From Ulota crispa (lineage: Eukaryota; Streptophyta; Bryopsida; Orthotrichales; Orthotrichaceae), in assembly GCA_963920765.1 (NCBI GenBank), contig OY987249.1, forward strand, positions 1,180,501 through 1,244,500: a stretch of DNA of 64,000 bases, read 5' to 3'. Position 1 is the first letter of the stretch; each line of letters opens with the position of its first letter. The translations under genes were made by a program, and so were the position numbers. Positions 23,301 through 36,062 of the stretch are shown here, in pieces. Under the pieces are notes generated by a model. The model did not search any database. It was not told where the DNA came from and saw only the letters and a list, made by a program, of their open reading frames with translations.

Positions 23301-24815
23301 CTCATATTCTTCATTTTCCATCAACCTTGCATTGTGTTCCCTTGTAGCTTGCTTGCACTTTGCAACCGCGTGTTGACCATCAACAGGTAGATATGCGACC
23401 TCAAATTCCTTTACCGCACCTTCATTTGAAAACAAGATCTCTTTCTCTTCATGAACTCCTTCTGCATCCACATTTTGGAGAACATACGCAATACGTCGTA
23501 AAGTAAGTGGTGACATATTAGGCTGCTCTCTTCTTCTAAGTCACTTGTACATTGTCAAAACATGTCTCTTACTCATTGCTCGATGGTTTGTCTCAACATT
23601 TTCAACCAAATAAATGCTTTCAATCTTTGCATTGAAAACAAAGTCCATGCCCCAAATATATTCCGCCACGTACTCATCAATTGTTGAAAATCTCACATAT
23701 AAACAAGAACCAACAGAAACTGACCCTTGGACTATAGGAGCTTCTTCTTCTTCATTTGAAATTTTGTCATTGCTCTCCTCAAGTTGAAAGTCATCTGGTA
23801 CAACCCTGACATTTCTATGTACAATAGTAGCTTCAGTAACTAGAGGTGCTCGTGGATGTACTCCTTGTTTGGTTCGCCTTCCTCTTCTCTGCCGTAACAT
23901 GATTCTTGTTTTTGCAAGGTTTGATGCTATCAATTCACACTCTGCGGTTGACTTAGAAGAATCCCCTTGCATAGATGGTGGCCTCAGCAAGATGTTTAAA
24001 CCTGCACTAGTAGACGTCAATGGTGCAAATCCACCTCCACCTTGTCCTGAAGTTGGACTCTTTTGTAAAACATCTCTCCTCAATGTGCCTCTCCTAGATG
24101 ATGAGCAATCAGCAAGTGAGCCACATGGCTTCGGATTACGATTAGTCTCCAATATCCTTTGTCCAATATCTGGAAGAGAGATGTCATCATCCACAACTGC
24201 TCTTGGTGTTGTAAGTCTTCTACCACGATCTTGAAAAGGCACCCACTCCACGTTCATTGGAGCTGCAAATAATTTATACACTAGATCTGTTTCTTCAGGT
24301 GCTTGTGGAGGGGTTTTATCTCAAACATTTGGAGAGTCTATTCTTTGCAACTCTTCATATGCTAAAGCCTTCAAAAAATGACGTTGTGCTCTCAAAATAT
24401 TTTTTGGACTCAATCTCAAAAACCTCTCTAATGCATTGCTGCGCGCTACTTGAAGTGGCTCTAGCATAGAAGTCCAATGCTCTTGGAGTTTTTGCATGAC
24501 CTTCATAGGCTGGCTAGCATTCAAACAACAAGATGGAATAGGTGCCATCATAAGTTTCCTATGCAGCTTATACTTCCCAATTTTACCTTCTTCCATTGCC
24601 ACATTCATAAAAACCACATCTTGAGGGCCAATGGTAATAGATTGTAATTTGCCATGTTCTGTATCCAAAGTAGACCAATATCGCCCTTCTTGCACTGCAT
24701 GTTCCGTAATCCACAACATTGGCGATTCAAGCTCTGTTGTCCTAAGCCACCATCCATGCTCAACCCACTTGGTGTACGTTTTGATAGCCATGAAAGTCTT
24801 GGAAGATAACATCAT
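20319..24815 (-). pseudogene. Long decayed coding sequence (~1,490 codons), unknown family
   Basis: Eight consecutive minus-strand open segments form one collinear protein. From 24815 to about 22200 all lie in one frame, interrupted only by stops at 24321, 23541, 23118, 23100, 23031, 22515, 22467 and 22263. Near 22200 the frame changes. Segment 22201-21050 has 383 codons. The last 230 codons (21029-20319) return to the first frame, with a stop at 20730. An intron at about 21017-21100 (GTGAGATTTG to TTACAG) could explain the second change. Order of content: a folded-looking N-terminus (YTKWVEHGWWLRTTELESP); a Ser/Arg/Gly-rich middle (SGQGGGGFAPL, MLRQRRGRRTKQG); a charged helical part; a segment with QRWTAVFLFPPGTYFEEQ and HVIVLDDSIAHTCYLYNTL; then an acidic Asp/Glu and Ser/Asn-rich tract. 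No domain is certain. The last folded segment may resemble the end of a Rossmann-type DNA methylase fold, but no DPPY motif is visible. Confidence 0.6.
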
Positions 24816-24909
24816 TTAAAAATAAAAGTTAGAATTCAAATTTTCTACCATGACAAATGAAAATGTTGTTTATGAAAATTTATTTAATACATTAATAATA
24901 TAAAACATA

Positions 24910-25489
24910 CTCCCTCTGTTCCATTATAAAGCTCTAAAAAACTTCTCCGTGAGGGATTAACTATATTTTCAATATTTTTTCTAATGACGCATGCAAGCCA
25001 AAATAAGTAATTCATTTATAGGTGTATGCAAATACTCCATTTGTAAAGCCGCCAGTTGAGCGGCCAAAATCTATGCTAAAAATACCATATTTGTACATAG
25101 TTTGTAAATGCCCCCATCTCCTCATTGATTTAGTCTTTGCACTGATGACACATGCATTCCAAAATCAATATACCATTTACCAAATGTATGCAAAATCTCT
25201 AACTTTGATGTTGCCATTTGGGCATTCAAATTCAATGCAAAACTTACCATATTTGTACATGTTGCTAGCTCCTCATTATTGATGATTTAAAGATTAGTAG
25301 CAACAATTGTACTTCATATGGTTTAGGCCAAGCTTGTTAGGGGGTGAATACTCTCTAGTTGCTTAACTTGCCCTCATGAGATCATTGAACATGACAAATG
25401 CTTTCTCAGCAATTGAAATTAGCAAAAGGGAGCCATTTTGTGGGACAAGAACTATCCTAATTTGGAGCTTCTTAGTGGGACAGAAAGAA
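24910..25489. mobile_element. Stowaway-like MITE, diverged
   Basis: Left end TA then CTCCCTCTGTTCCATTATAA (24910). Right end TGGGACAGAAAGAA then TA (to 25489). The ends are inverted and flanked by TA dinucleotides. Length of about 580 bp is long for Stowaway, so internal insertion is possible. Confidence 0.6.
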
Positions 25490-27660
25490 TAATAATATAA
25501 AAAAATTGATTGAACTACACACTTTAAAACTTAAATAACTCAAATATATGTAAAATAAATTTCAATGTATGCTTGAAATATTTTGCTCTAAAAAGTTGCA
25601 AAAAATATTGTTATATTTGAAGGACGTATATAATAAAATTTTGAAAAAGTATTCATGATCTTATTTTTGTAGTTGAATTAGATTAACAAAATAACAAAGA
25701 TAGACTTAAACTTTCATTTTCACTTACATGACATGCTTTTTAAAGGTTGCATCATTAAATTTTTATTCACATCATTCATTCAAATTATAAAAGTATGTGA
25801 CAACAAAAAATTCATGACTTTTGCTACGTATGCATCATCAAGCAATCTTAAACCAATGATAAATCCTATTCACAAAGAAAATTTATCAATTTTGGATATA
25901 CCATGTATTTAATGAATGACAAACACATTTAACAAATTCACTTGAAACTAGTTGTATCAACAATATATTTTATATATAGCCACAATTGCTTTGATTTTGT
26001 TGTTACTTCAATTTGAAATATATTTATCTAGTTAAGGTATTTTATTAAAATACTTGCTTCATGTACTATATAATTGAAACACTATCCTTTCAATAATTTC
26101 TGTGGTTGTATACAATACCTTTGTATGCTGAAAAAATCACTTTTAAAGTGTGAAACTCAAAGCTCCACTTTTGATGTAGTAACTCCAAATAGTTTGTTCA
26201 AAACAAAAGTTTGATGACTGCAAGTACCTGAATTAAAAGGCAACCAAACAATATATATGTTAATATTTGTTATGGAGTATAAAAGATTATTGCAAACTAT
26301 GTAAGCATTTTTGTTATTTTTGCAAGGGACTTAATAATAATTTTTTATTTGCAAATCAATTCAAGAGAAAACTATAAATTAAGATGAATAAACAAGAAAA
26401 ACAAGTCAAAACAACACTTGTATTCAGTTTTTCAAATTTTTAAATTAATCCAGTTCTAAAGTAAAAAGGCCTCTTTGGCCAAAAAACACTTAATAATACT
26501 TTTTGTTGTTATATGCAAACAATAGAAAATTTTGAATAATCCTGTTGTTTGCAAATCTATATGTATAATGTTGCTCAACATTAATTCATCATTGTTTAAA
26601 TGTAATTTATACACATTGTACAATGTATTTTACAAAAACAAAGCTTTTAAATTAAATCCTATGAAATTTTGAAGTCAACTTATCTTAAGATAATGAGTAA
26701 CTTTGTTCCTACTTATGAACAAACTAACAAGTTTGGATCCTTAAGCTTAAAGCATTGATTTTTTGTTTTTCTTAATTTATTATTGAAAAATTCAATTAAA
26801 TGTTCAGGAATAGTAAAAAATATGTAATGAGCACTTTTTTTTTAAAATTGTTAAGATGAAGTACTCACCATTTAGAAGAAAAATTAACATTATTGAAAGT
26901 AGATAAAATTCAAATGTGGTAATTTAAATGAGAAAATTGCCTAAACTAGGATATGAAAACATAAACTAATTTTCTTTGAGTGTTCACATCCAAGTCATTA
27001 ATGAATCAAGTATTTGTTGAATTTTAGTTTAATAGTTTACCCATATTCTATCAAAATTGAATTCACGCTCAATAACAAATTCAACTTTTCATACCTCAGC
27101 TTTGCTAACACTACACGCAAAACACAAAATTACATATCTTACACATGGATTGTCTACATTAAAAGGAAAACATCTCTACACAAAGATTAAAAATTTTAAT
27201 TAATAAAAGTTTGGTTTTCAAAAAATTCATTTCAAAATTTTTGTAGGTTTATGTTGTTGCTTAAACTTGCTTTTTTTTAATTTGAATTTTAACTTTTGGT
27301 TATACTCACCAATTTTCAATTCCTAAATAATCAATCAAGTAGCCTATATTGAAACAACTTTTTATAGTTTTTTTTTCAAATTTGAGAGGTGGCCTAATTG
27401 TCAGTCCAATTGACATAGAAATTGTATTGCTAGAAAATTTATCAAGTTACCTCCATTGACGAACAACATTGTTGTGGCGAGAGTTCCATGTTAGGGAACA
27501 TAGGATTTATTTTGCAAAAAGATTGGTCAAAGAAAATAAAGAATAAATAGCAAACTTTAATCTCTTAGCATACATACATATATGTTTAATAACACATTAA
27601 TGTCATAGATAACAATATCATAGGTCATCTCTCATAACAATTAATAAATGTCGTCTTTCC
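25490..27660. other. Gene-free AT-rich stretch
   Basis: More than 2 kb with no coding sequence, repeat or RNA gene that I can support. Confidence 0.5.
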
Positions 27661-27667
27661 TACCTTT

Positions 27668-28075
27668 ATATTGAGCTACTAGTGGGCTTGTGCACCCGCC
27701 ATTTTGGCGGAAGTCCAGCGGGCCACCCCCATGCTCATAAAAAATATTCCATGGGATAATATAAACTCAAATTCAATTTTAGATTCAAATCAATTTGACT
27801 CTTCATCTCCCTCCCCACCCCTTTATATGTGAATTCCAAATTCAAATTGAAAAAGGTTCAATGGGTTCCTCTAAAGAATCCCATCCCATCCCATGCCCAT
27901 GATCCATCACATGCCCATGGCCCCGCATCCAATGCCGGTTAGTGAGGTAGAAAATTTGATTGCAACAAATTTGGTTATTAATTAGTTTCTCAACTAGGTT
28001 ACATTCTATTATTTTGAAAACCAACTACCCAACTAATAGAACCAAGCCTATTATTAGTATAGATACATATCATTT
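27668..28075 (+). repeat. Dispersed repeat, copy 1
   Basis: Starts near CTACTAGTGGGCTTGTGC and ends near ATTAGTATAGATA. The middle shares long identical stretches with 29985-30398: ATTCCATGGGATAATATAAA, TTCAATTTTAGATTCAAATC and TCATCTCCCTCCCCACCCCT. No coding capacity. The class is unclear (non-autonomous DNA element or SINE-like). Confidence 0.6.
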
Positions 28076-29984
28076 TACTTTTATCTTTTAATTTCAATTT
28101 TTTTTCCTAATTATACCTAACCATTTACTTAATAGTAGTAATGCAATTTCAACTACTATTTATTATGGGTACCGTAGTATTATATGACACCGCTTGGGAG
28201 ATTTTGCCAATCTTAATACTATAAATATACAAAACTCTTTAAGGGATTTCCTAAACTTTAAGGATTTATTCTTTTGATCATATGAAAATTCATGCTACTT
28301 AATTCTATGATTTACTCTTTTGGGTTTGAGTTAGGCAAATTTAAAAAAATTAATTTGTGCATTATATATTGCTACACAAGGATTTCTAGTCTATAACTCT
28401 TGGTAGATAAAATGCATGTAATAATGAGTTTTTGTTTTTGATTGACATTTAATCCAAAACGCTAGCTTAAATACAATTTTATATATTTATGTTAGAATGC
28501 AAATCTTGTTTGTCAAATATAGTTATTATCTAGATAAATGATAGAAGTTACTTTCCTTTTTATTCTTGTATTTATTTCAGTGTTTGTATATATTTTAAAA
28601 TCAACTAAAATAAAGGATTTTGGTAAATAAAAATGCATAAACTTTTTTCATGTAAGTTAAGAATGGTCAAACGTTTTCTTAGTGATACATGGATATGTAA
28701 TTGAAACAATGCTCTTATATGTTGTCATCAACAAAAAAAAAACATTATGTGCTAATTTAACCCATTAAATCAATACTCATGGATGGGTAAGTGCTATTTG
28801 TAAAAACTTGTAATAAATATAGAAGTAGTGATTACAATAATGTACATTGATAATGTTAAATGCTATATAAGAAGAGTCCACCATGCATGTGTGGCCTACT
28901 ATCTCCACATATACAAAATCATATTAAATTTGCAATGCTTCTTACTAAAAAAATCATGAAACCATTATTAAACCACATCAATGCCTATTGACATCTTGAT
29001 TTGCTACACTTACCTCCTTTTGTTATAAAAAGATAGTCAGCATGATAAAATTATGTGTTACTAACATATGGCAATCATATTAAAAAAAAAACTAAATTTG
29101 CATAAACATATAATTTTTTCCAAAGAGGAAATAGAAGGAAATATCAATTGTGAACATTAACAAACTTACCAAAGAGAAAGCCCCCTCAATTTGTAAACCT
29201 CTTTGAAGTTCTATTCAACAAACTTATTCAATAAGCCTTGTCCTTCCTAATTGTACAAAAAAACCACCTGCAAAAACAACATGCAATATACTTGCAAGAT
29301 CTTTATGAAAGTCTAAATAAGTTTGATTTTTTATATCAATTACAACAGAACATCATTAATCTTGAGATATCATAGACATAATCACCAATAAGTTGAACAA
29401 CAAACTACCTACTGAGATAAGAGATGGAAGATAGATTATATTACATCATAAAAGAATTGAGAGAAGAACAATATGCCCCTCACTCAGCAGTTAAAATCTA
29501 ATAATAAGACATTGCTATTAACTTAATCTTGAAAAATAGTTTCTAGCAAGTTTTATAATATTGGCACTATAATCTAAACCCCTTGAGTATAGTGTTTACG
29601 CTTACAATAGATGGCGCTAATCACACTAATAAGTTGAACAAATCTTATTGAGTCAAATTTGAGTATATCATACTTTATTGGACAAACTTATTAGTCTCTT
29701 TTAAGTAGCAACTTAGCACACAATGTTGTACATAGTATATTAATACTTTTTATATCTTATGAGCATACTATTGCAATGCAACAATCAACAACATATGATA
29801 TAGAGTATATTAAAGTTTCTACAACTAATTTTATTAATTTGAAAATAAGCTCTCTAAAGAAGCTAGCAATTGAAACTCTTCCTAAAAGGAATTGGCTAAG
29901 GAAGCCATCAATCAAGGTTTGAGAATGTCAATAAAAGTCTTTTCCCAAATACAAATTGTTTTAAGCTTGTTAATGATATTAGTT
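28076..29984. other. Gene-free AT-rich stretch between two repeat copies
   Basis: No gene or element recognised. The flanking repeats are direct, but they are too different at their ends and lack retrotransposon coding between them, so this is not read as an LTR element. Confidence 0.45.
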
Positions 29985-30362
29985 CTATAACTAGTACACC
30001 CTATGAGCCCGTTGTACCAACAAAGTCATGCCCACCATGGCCCCCATGCTATCTCCATGCCATCCTCTCATGCCACCCCTTATTCAAAAAAATATTCCAT
30101 GGGATAATATAAACTCAAAAACAAATTCAATTTTAGATTCAAATCAATTTGCCTCTTCATCTCCCTCCCCACCCCTTAATATGTGAATTCCAAATTCAAA
30201 TTGGAAAAAGATTCAATGGATTCCACCAAAGATGTCCATTTATACACAATGCCCATATTCATCACTTTGCACCTTGGCCCTTGGCCAATCACAAATTTTT
30301 AAATCATACTTTGCTTACAACTACCCAACTAATAGAGATTGACGGACATCCTAATCTATTAT

Positions 30363-30398
<36 letters not shown>
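29985..30398 (+). repeat. Dispersed repeat, copy 2, ending in a (GATA)n tail
   Basis: Direct-orientation relative of 27668-28075. It starts near ATAACTAGTACACCCTATGA and ends at CTATTATATAGATAGATAG. The tail runs into a perfect TAGA microsatellite of about nine units (30362-30398). Copy 1 ends at TATAGATA without expansion, so the microsatellite seems to have grown from the element's 3' end. Confidence 0.6.
30362..30398. repeat. (GATA)9 microsatellite
   Basis: Uninterrupted ATAG/GATA tetranucleotide run, seen directly. Confidence 0.95.
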
Positions 30399-30399
30399 G

Positions 30400-31830
30400 T
30401 ATTATCTTTATAATGTTAGTTTTAGTTTTATTTGCAAAAAAAGGATGCTTGGATCAAGTGATTCAACTATAACCAATTGTTGACATTTCTATGCTAACGT
30501 GGCACTACCCCATTGGCAGCCATCACCATTGCCACTACAACTTGTAACTCATAACTTATTTTCCTTTCAACTTGCTTCCTACATCCTTGGATCATGAAGA
30601 TTGAAGGTTGTAATTGAAAAATGTACAATTTGTTATTTATAATGTATTACATAATTGATGAGCTACGCTAGCAACAAAGAGGTTATCTAATACATAACAC
30701 AATCTACATATAACTTGTTTACTTACACAAATAGGATTGAGAATGTAAAATTTTTAGCCCAAAATGAATAAAATTCTTTTGCAACTTGTTGATATTCAAA
30801 CATCCATGTGAAAGAACTGCATATGTGTTTTTTGTTTGGAGGCAACATTTATATAAGCATAATGCTAGGATTGACATGAAAACAAAAAACTGATGTTGCA
30901 TCATCTTTTATCTACAGAAATTGTAGTTGGCAAAGGTTCAAAAGCTCCGTACAAGCATGTTCGCTAACATATAAACAAAGCAATGCTTGTGAACATGGCA
31001 ACAATAGCTTGTATATTGAGAACATGGCAGCGTTGCTTTCACCTTCAAAAGTCATGACTTTGAGCTTCCAAAGTCGTTGCTTTTACCTTCAAAGGTCACT
31101 CCTTTTCAGTGTGAAAAGTTTTATCTCTTAATCTATGAAAGCTATGATTCTAGCATATTCATGCTCATACTATCTCAATCTTATAAAGTTTATCCACACA
31201 AAGAAGATACACGCGACTGCTCACCTATTTATGTTGCACTAGAAAGGTATTTACAGACTATAGGTGAAGATTATAGATCTTTCAACAAAATCAGAATGAA
31301 TGTTTCAAATTGTCCAATGCAAACGTTGCTCGCCAAAGTCAAAATCCTAACTCACAAGAACACAACAGTATCCTCTTCCTTGTCATGCCAATTAAAAAGT
31401 CCTGCTTCCACCTGCAATCCAATTAGATAAAGAAACAAAGCGAGCTCATACAAACTGCCCCAGCATTTGTAGAATTTCTCAAATGAAAACAAAAAAGCAT
31501 GAAAGCGTTTTCACTAAAAATAAAGAAACATGGAAGTTGACTTCTGCATAAGTGACCTAATATTTGAAGAGTTTTTGGGTTGCGGCCTTTCACGGCGCCG
31601 CCTACTTCCAACACCAAAATAGTGCATTTAATCTTGAAACCCTAACTTTGAACGGTCTCTGAAAGATAGTCAAAGTGAAGGAGAGATGAGCAAGTGAAGG
31701 GAGCTCAAAAAGTTAACTTGACCTGATGTTCCACATGATCTAGAAGGGGAAAGACCAACAGGCCAAGGATGAACAAAAATAGCACAAATCACCCGAACAA
31801 CACATTAGACCAGCCCTCCATGGCCGTGTA
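30400..31830. other. Gene-free stretch
   Basis: A 117-codon plus-strand frame at 31077-31430 has unremarkable composition and no recognised domain. I do not call it a gene. Nothing else was seen. Confidence 0.4.
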
Positions 31831-32260
31831 CTTGCACAATACTGCCCCTTCCAGCAACAAGTTGCTCACTAGCAGCGTGCTCACCCCTACTTATACTAGG
31901 CAATGCCTTCCACAACTTTGACTCCTCCAGCAACACACTGCTCACGTCGCACCAGCACTGTTTTCACCCAACTCACATGGCACCAGCACCATTTTCACTC
32001 CGCTTGATCACCACCATTGTGCATTGTGCTCATCCTCGCTCGATCATCAGCATCATGTTCACCTCCGCTCAGTCTCTAGTATTGAGCTCACTCTCGCTCG
32101 GTCATCAATATTGTGCTCACTTTGCTAGGTCATCGTCATTGTGCTCACTCCGCTCAGTAAACTTGCTTCTACAGACTATGCAAGGCCTTGTACAACTTTG
32201 CCCCTCCAGCAACACGTTGTGCACCAATAGCGTACTAACCCCGCTCGTGTTTCTTACTCA
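31830..32260. repeat. Degenerate short repeats (CTCACTCCGCTCGGTCATCA type)
   Basis: Two modules recur. One is ACAACTTTG(C/A)CCTCCAGCAACA with GCTCAC, at about 31835, 31910 and 32190. The other is a ~35-40 bp unit built on GTGCTCACTCCGCTC(A/G)GTCATCA, four to five times at 31990-32160. GC is higher than in the surroundings. Open frames across it are repeat artefacts. Confidence 0.5.
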
Positions 32261-33479
32261 AACATAATAGAAGCAGGAAATGGGGAAGCAACAAGCAATG
32301 ACATAGATGCTAAGTCCAAATACACCATGAGCAAGGAGTGGAGAGGGGAGCGACGACCAACAAGAGAGCTTCTAAACGCAAATGCACGACTCAGAGCAAG
32401 GAAGGGAGAGACAAGCCAAGGAAGAGAAGTGCGATGACATCAAGAGGAGCACACAAAAAAGAAAGGAGAGTGACCCTGCGGAGGTCCGCATGGTGCCAAA
32501 GTCTGCAGGTATGTTCTCTAACGATGTTCATCAACTAATCTTTTCATCATTTTTCTTTTCATCCTTCGTTTTGGATTATTGAGATCCCAGCATCTATACT
32601 CATCGGTACTCTCGCCGCGTGACCCTAAAGGTGTCACTTTAACTCCAAAAAGCCTGTGACTTTGACTCCTAAATGCAGAAAGGCCAGTTCTCACTTGACC
32701 CCTAAATGCATAAATGTTGGTTCTCACTTGACCAATGTCCAAGAAGTACCGGCATTTAGTTACAAGCTAGCCGGTTTATTTTGAAAATTGCCGAATTGAA
32801 ATAAAATATTAAGGAAAAAAACCGACCATTTAAGAGGAAAAAAGGGAGAATATTTCTATAGGCTTAGCCAGGAGTATATTGTGGACAACCAGTTGGCCCA
32901 AGAGAATGTAGGGTATTGGCCGGTTTAGCTGAAAAAACTTCCCGGACTATGCACTTGACCATATGAAATATCGCTCTGAAGATGTAATAGTAATCACTGT
33001 AGCTGGAAATAGGGTTTCCATAACTATATGGAGGAGATAGCAATTTTTAGAAACTAGAAAGCGTTCTAAAGCTGTTGTGTTTGCACTTCAATGTTCACGG
33101 AATTTTTGCATTCCCATGGGATGTGCCACCAAGGCAAAGACACTAATTGAAAGCCGAGTGTTCCCATATCTTCTTTGTTCTGGCGCTCTTTTCTTACCGG
33201 TATTTGCTAATTGACAATCCCAAGAGCCAATACAAAATATTGCTCTTACGTTGCCAATAAACCCTCACATGTTCTTTCTTGCCAAGAATTAAAGTTACAA
33301 AAGTCTTGCATGCCATGCCGGGATTTCCTAAAACTTACCCTCAAATCTTTGTAAACATTACTTTTTCAACCCTGCCATTGGGCCTGCTAGGTAGATTCAG
33401 GGTCTAAAACTCGTGCCCAGTAGGAACAAACTCATCTCCCAGCACTTTTAATAGTGGTGTTTGGAAATCGCTAAGAACA
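32261..33479. other. Gene-free stretch
   Basis: A 66-codon Lys/Arg-rich frame (32338-32538) is probably chance. Short phrases (CACTTGACCCCTAAATGCA) repeat near 32640-32740. No gene supported. Confidence 0.4.
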
Positions 33480-35034
33480 AGTGAGAACAAGCCTTCATGC
33501 TTCTTTAGAACTTCTTCAAATTTCATAAACTACAACAATAAATCAACTTATTTTTTAAATGTAACTGCTCAAAAATTCAATCTAAATATTCTACAAGTTT
33601 CATGGAAAAAGAAAACACAGCAATACACTTATAGTGTGAAATATTATAATGTTAGAACATGAAGGGGTTAACTCCAAATTCCCTGGGGCCTTTATTTTGT
33701 CAAAAGACACCCAAAATTGATATTTCTATTGCGAAGATTAAAAAAGTTTGAAAATTGATCTTTTTGTATATCTAACCATAAGATCTTGTACTAGACTTGT
33801 ATAAGGGTGTGCACACAAAAATCCATAAACTTTGATCGCACAGATTGCAAGATGTTTGCAATGGAATTGCAAAAAACAAGCTTCTTTGCAAGTTGCATGA
33901 CTAGATTATTTGACTTTGAGCTTTTTTAACTTAAGATTTTTGCACTGCAAAGTTTTGAGGTTTATTTTTTTATGGTGGGAAATTGAGTTTAGAATCTTTA
34001 GAAAAAAACAAAAATAAAAAATACCTAATTTTCATTCTTAAGAAAATCATTAGGTGGATGAAGATCCAAGATTGAACAAAAACTTAAATTGTTAATAACC
34101 CTGCAATGGAATTGAAAGGCAATAATCCCAACAATGAGATTGTTCTAAAAAGCAAAATTCACCCTCCTCAACAACTTTTTTGAAAAAATGTTAAACTTGC
34201 ATTCAAAAATGAAGTTTATAAGTTATTTTTTCAAGAAGATGCTTGAATTGCCCAAAAAACAATATTGTCCATAACTTTCTCATAACTAGTCCAAATGAAA
34301 TGAATCAAAGCTTCAAATGTATACAAAACTATAGCCTATGAGAAGAAGAAAAAATTTAAAAAAATTTAAATTTTTGTAATTTTTTTTGCTGCCCAATCTC
34401 CATAAATTTTTGCATGTCTAGGCATAACTTTTGCTTTTAGGCATGGATTGGAATAAAAATTATATTCCCCAAAAGCTAATGTGTTTTCCTATCATCAAAA
34501 AAAGTTTCAAAAAATCAAGACAAAAATTGAGGTTGTAGGTACCTGTCCAAAATCTCATTTGTCCCCCAAGGGGACACTCAGGGATTTAGGGGTTAAAATT
34601 GAAAACAAGACTTGAAGTCTTCTAATCCTCATTTCACATGTCAAAGTTAAAAAGTTGGTCATCAAAAAAATACAAGGTTTATGTTTGTCACATGTCTAAC
34701 TTTAATCAATTTACAGTTTTTAAAATCTACTCCTATACATATTTTTTAAATGAGTTTCTCATGTGGATTTTAATCCAAGCTCTACTATGTTTGAGGCTCA
34801 TTTGCAAGATTTTTTAACACTATAAAACTCAAGTTTGCAATGGACACCTTTAAACAAAATCTTGAGGAGAAAAATTGTCTACATCTATTTTCAAAATTAG
34901 AATTTTGATGTTAAAAATATACTTCAAAATAAACTTGTAATGAAAATAAATATTAAAAATAGTGATTTGACATGGTTTTATTCATCTTCAAAGTTTTATA
35001 GACACCCATATAGGGTGCATTGGGCATATAAAGG
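33480..35034 (-). mobile_element. Relative of the 12122-12762 element, split by a TTAA element
   Basis: 34597-35034 read on the minus strand matches 12122 to about 12559 (GGTGTCCATTGCAAACTTGA, GAGCCTCAAACA, TTGACATGTGAAA). About 33480-33667 on the minus strand matches the continuation from 12560 (CATTATAAT, TTGTGTTTTCTTTTTC). The join in the relative is a single TTAA (12556-12559). Here it is occupied by 33672-34592. Its own outer ends are degenerate. Confidence 0.6.
33672..34592. mobile_element. TTAA-flanked element nested in another, 921 bp
   Basis: TTAA at 33668-33671 and 34593-34596. Ends are CTCCAAATTCCCTGGGG and, from the minus strand, CCCCTAAATCCCTGAGTG, alignable with a small indel. 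The right part resembles the right part of the elements ending at 55222 and 56702 (CATAACTTTT, AAAGTTTCAAAAA). No coding. Confidence 0.65.
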
Positions 35035-35039
35035 TTAAT

Positions 35040-36062
35040 ATTGCATTGCCACTAAGAAGTTGAAGCATTGACAACTAGGAACTGGAGTAGTTTGCAATGC
35101 AAGTACAAAAGTCAAGCGGTTTTGGATTATTCGAAACAATAATTTGACACTCTAAAATCTTGTCTAAAATCTTTACAAATGGCTGGACAAATGGTATATG
35201 GCAACTGAGAACCCTTAAAAACATTTGGAGAGCCTTATTTTTCACTAATGTGGTACTTTGGCCAAAACCACAAACTTGGGATACAAAATCTGAGAAGAAG
35301 AGAGACATGGGACAACAAATAATATGAGGAAGAATGAATATATTCATGAATATAGGATGTTTAATTTTTGCATGGTAAAGGAAAATTATTTTACTACAAG
35401 GAATTTTAGGTTACTCTTTTTGAATTACCACATAAGAAATTTAAAAAGAAAAACCATGGACGCGTGACGTTTGAAGAGATCAAGCATTGCACAACCATAA
35501 TTATGGGAAAAACAAGTTATTCAATAAATTGGGAAAACGTATTTCCAAAATGTATTTTGTGAATACCACATTTTGCAATTGTGAGGATATTTGGTGATTT
35601 GAAGTGAATTTTTTTACAGTTCTTATAAGATATTTGATCAAAGATGTAAGGTGTTCAAGAAATCATCATAATATTTACTCTAAAATCACCTAAAAATTCA
35701 TAAAAAATGAAAAATTCAAAAGTCCCACTATGTAAGCTTTTCCTCAATTTCATGTAACATATTAAAAGCAGTTGAGGAGAGGAAGTTGCAAAGCCTCTTG
35801 TTTTATAGCAAAACATGATGACCTTTTATTCAAAAACATTTTGACCCACTTATTTAGAATTTTGTCATTTAAATTTAATGTGTGTCAAAGTTGTAAGCAA
35901 CTGAGGAACTAATGCCATGCAAGACCTATAAATGTGAAATTGTTAGAACAAAAAGATAAAAAATGTTGGAATTCCAAATTTTCCATTCTTCACAATTTTG
36001 CCTAATTTGAGGATCATTTTGGGATAGAAAGAGTCTATTTTTCTATAGGACCACACTAGTCA
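35040..36062. other. Gene-free stretch with a Stowaway-like end remnant
   Basis: Near 36005-36035 the sequence AGGATCATTTTGGGATAGAA recalls a diverged Stowaway terminus, with no partner found. A 90-codon minus-strand frame (35075-35347) has no recognisable domain. Confidence 0.4.

Noticed and set aside
20319-24815. Proof of C-to-T decay from the stop codons
   Set aside because: TAA, TAG and TGA can each arise from CAA, CAG and CGA by one C-to-T change, so the stops alone carry no information on the mutation type.
27668-30398. LTR retrotransposon with the two direct repeats as LTRs
   Set aside because: The interior has no gag-pol coding, no primer-binding site or polypurine tract was seen, and the repeat ends do not match each other.
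32338-32582. Basic 66-codon frames
   Set aside because: Short, Lys/Arg-rich from AAGAGA-rich sequence, no splice or start context, overlapping in two frames.
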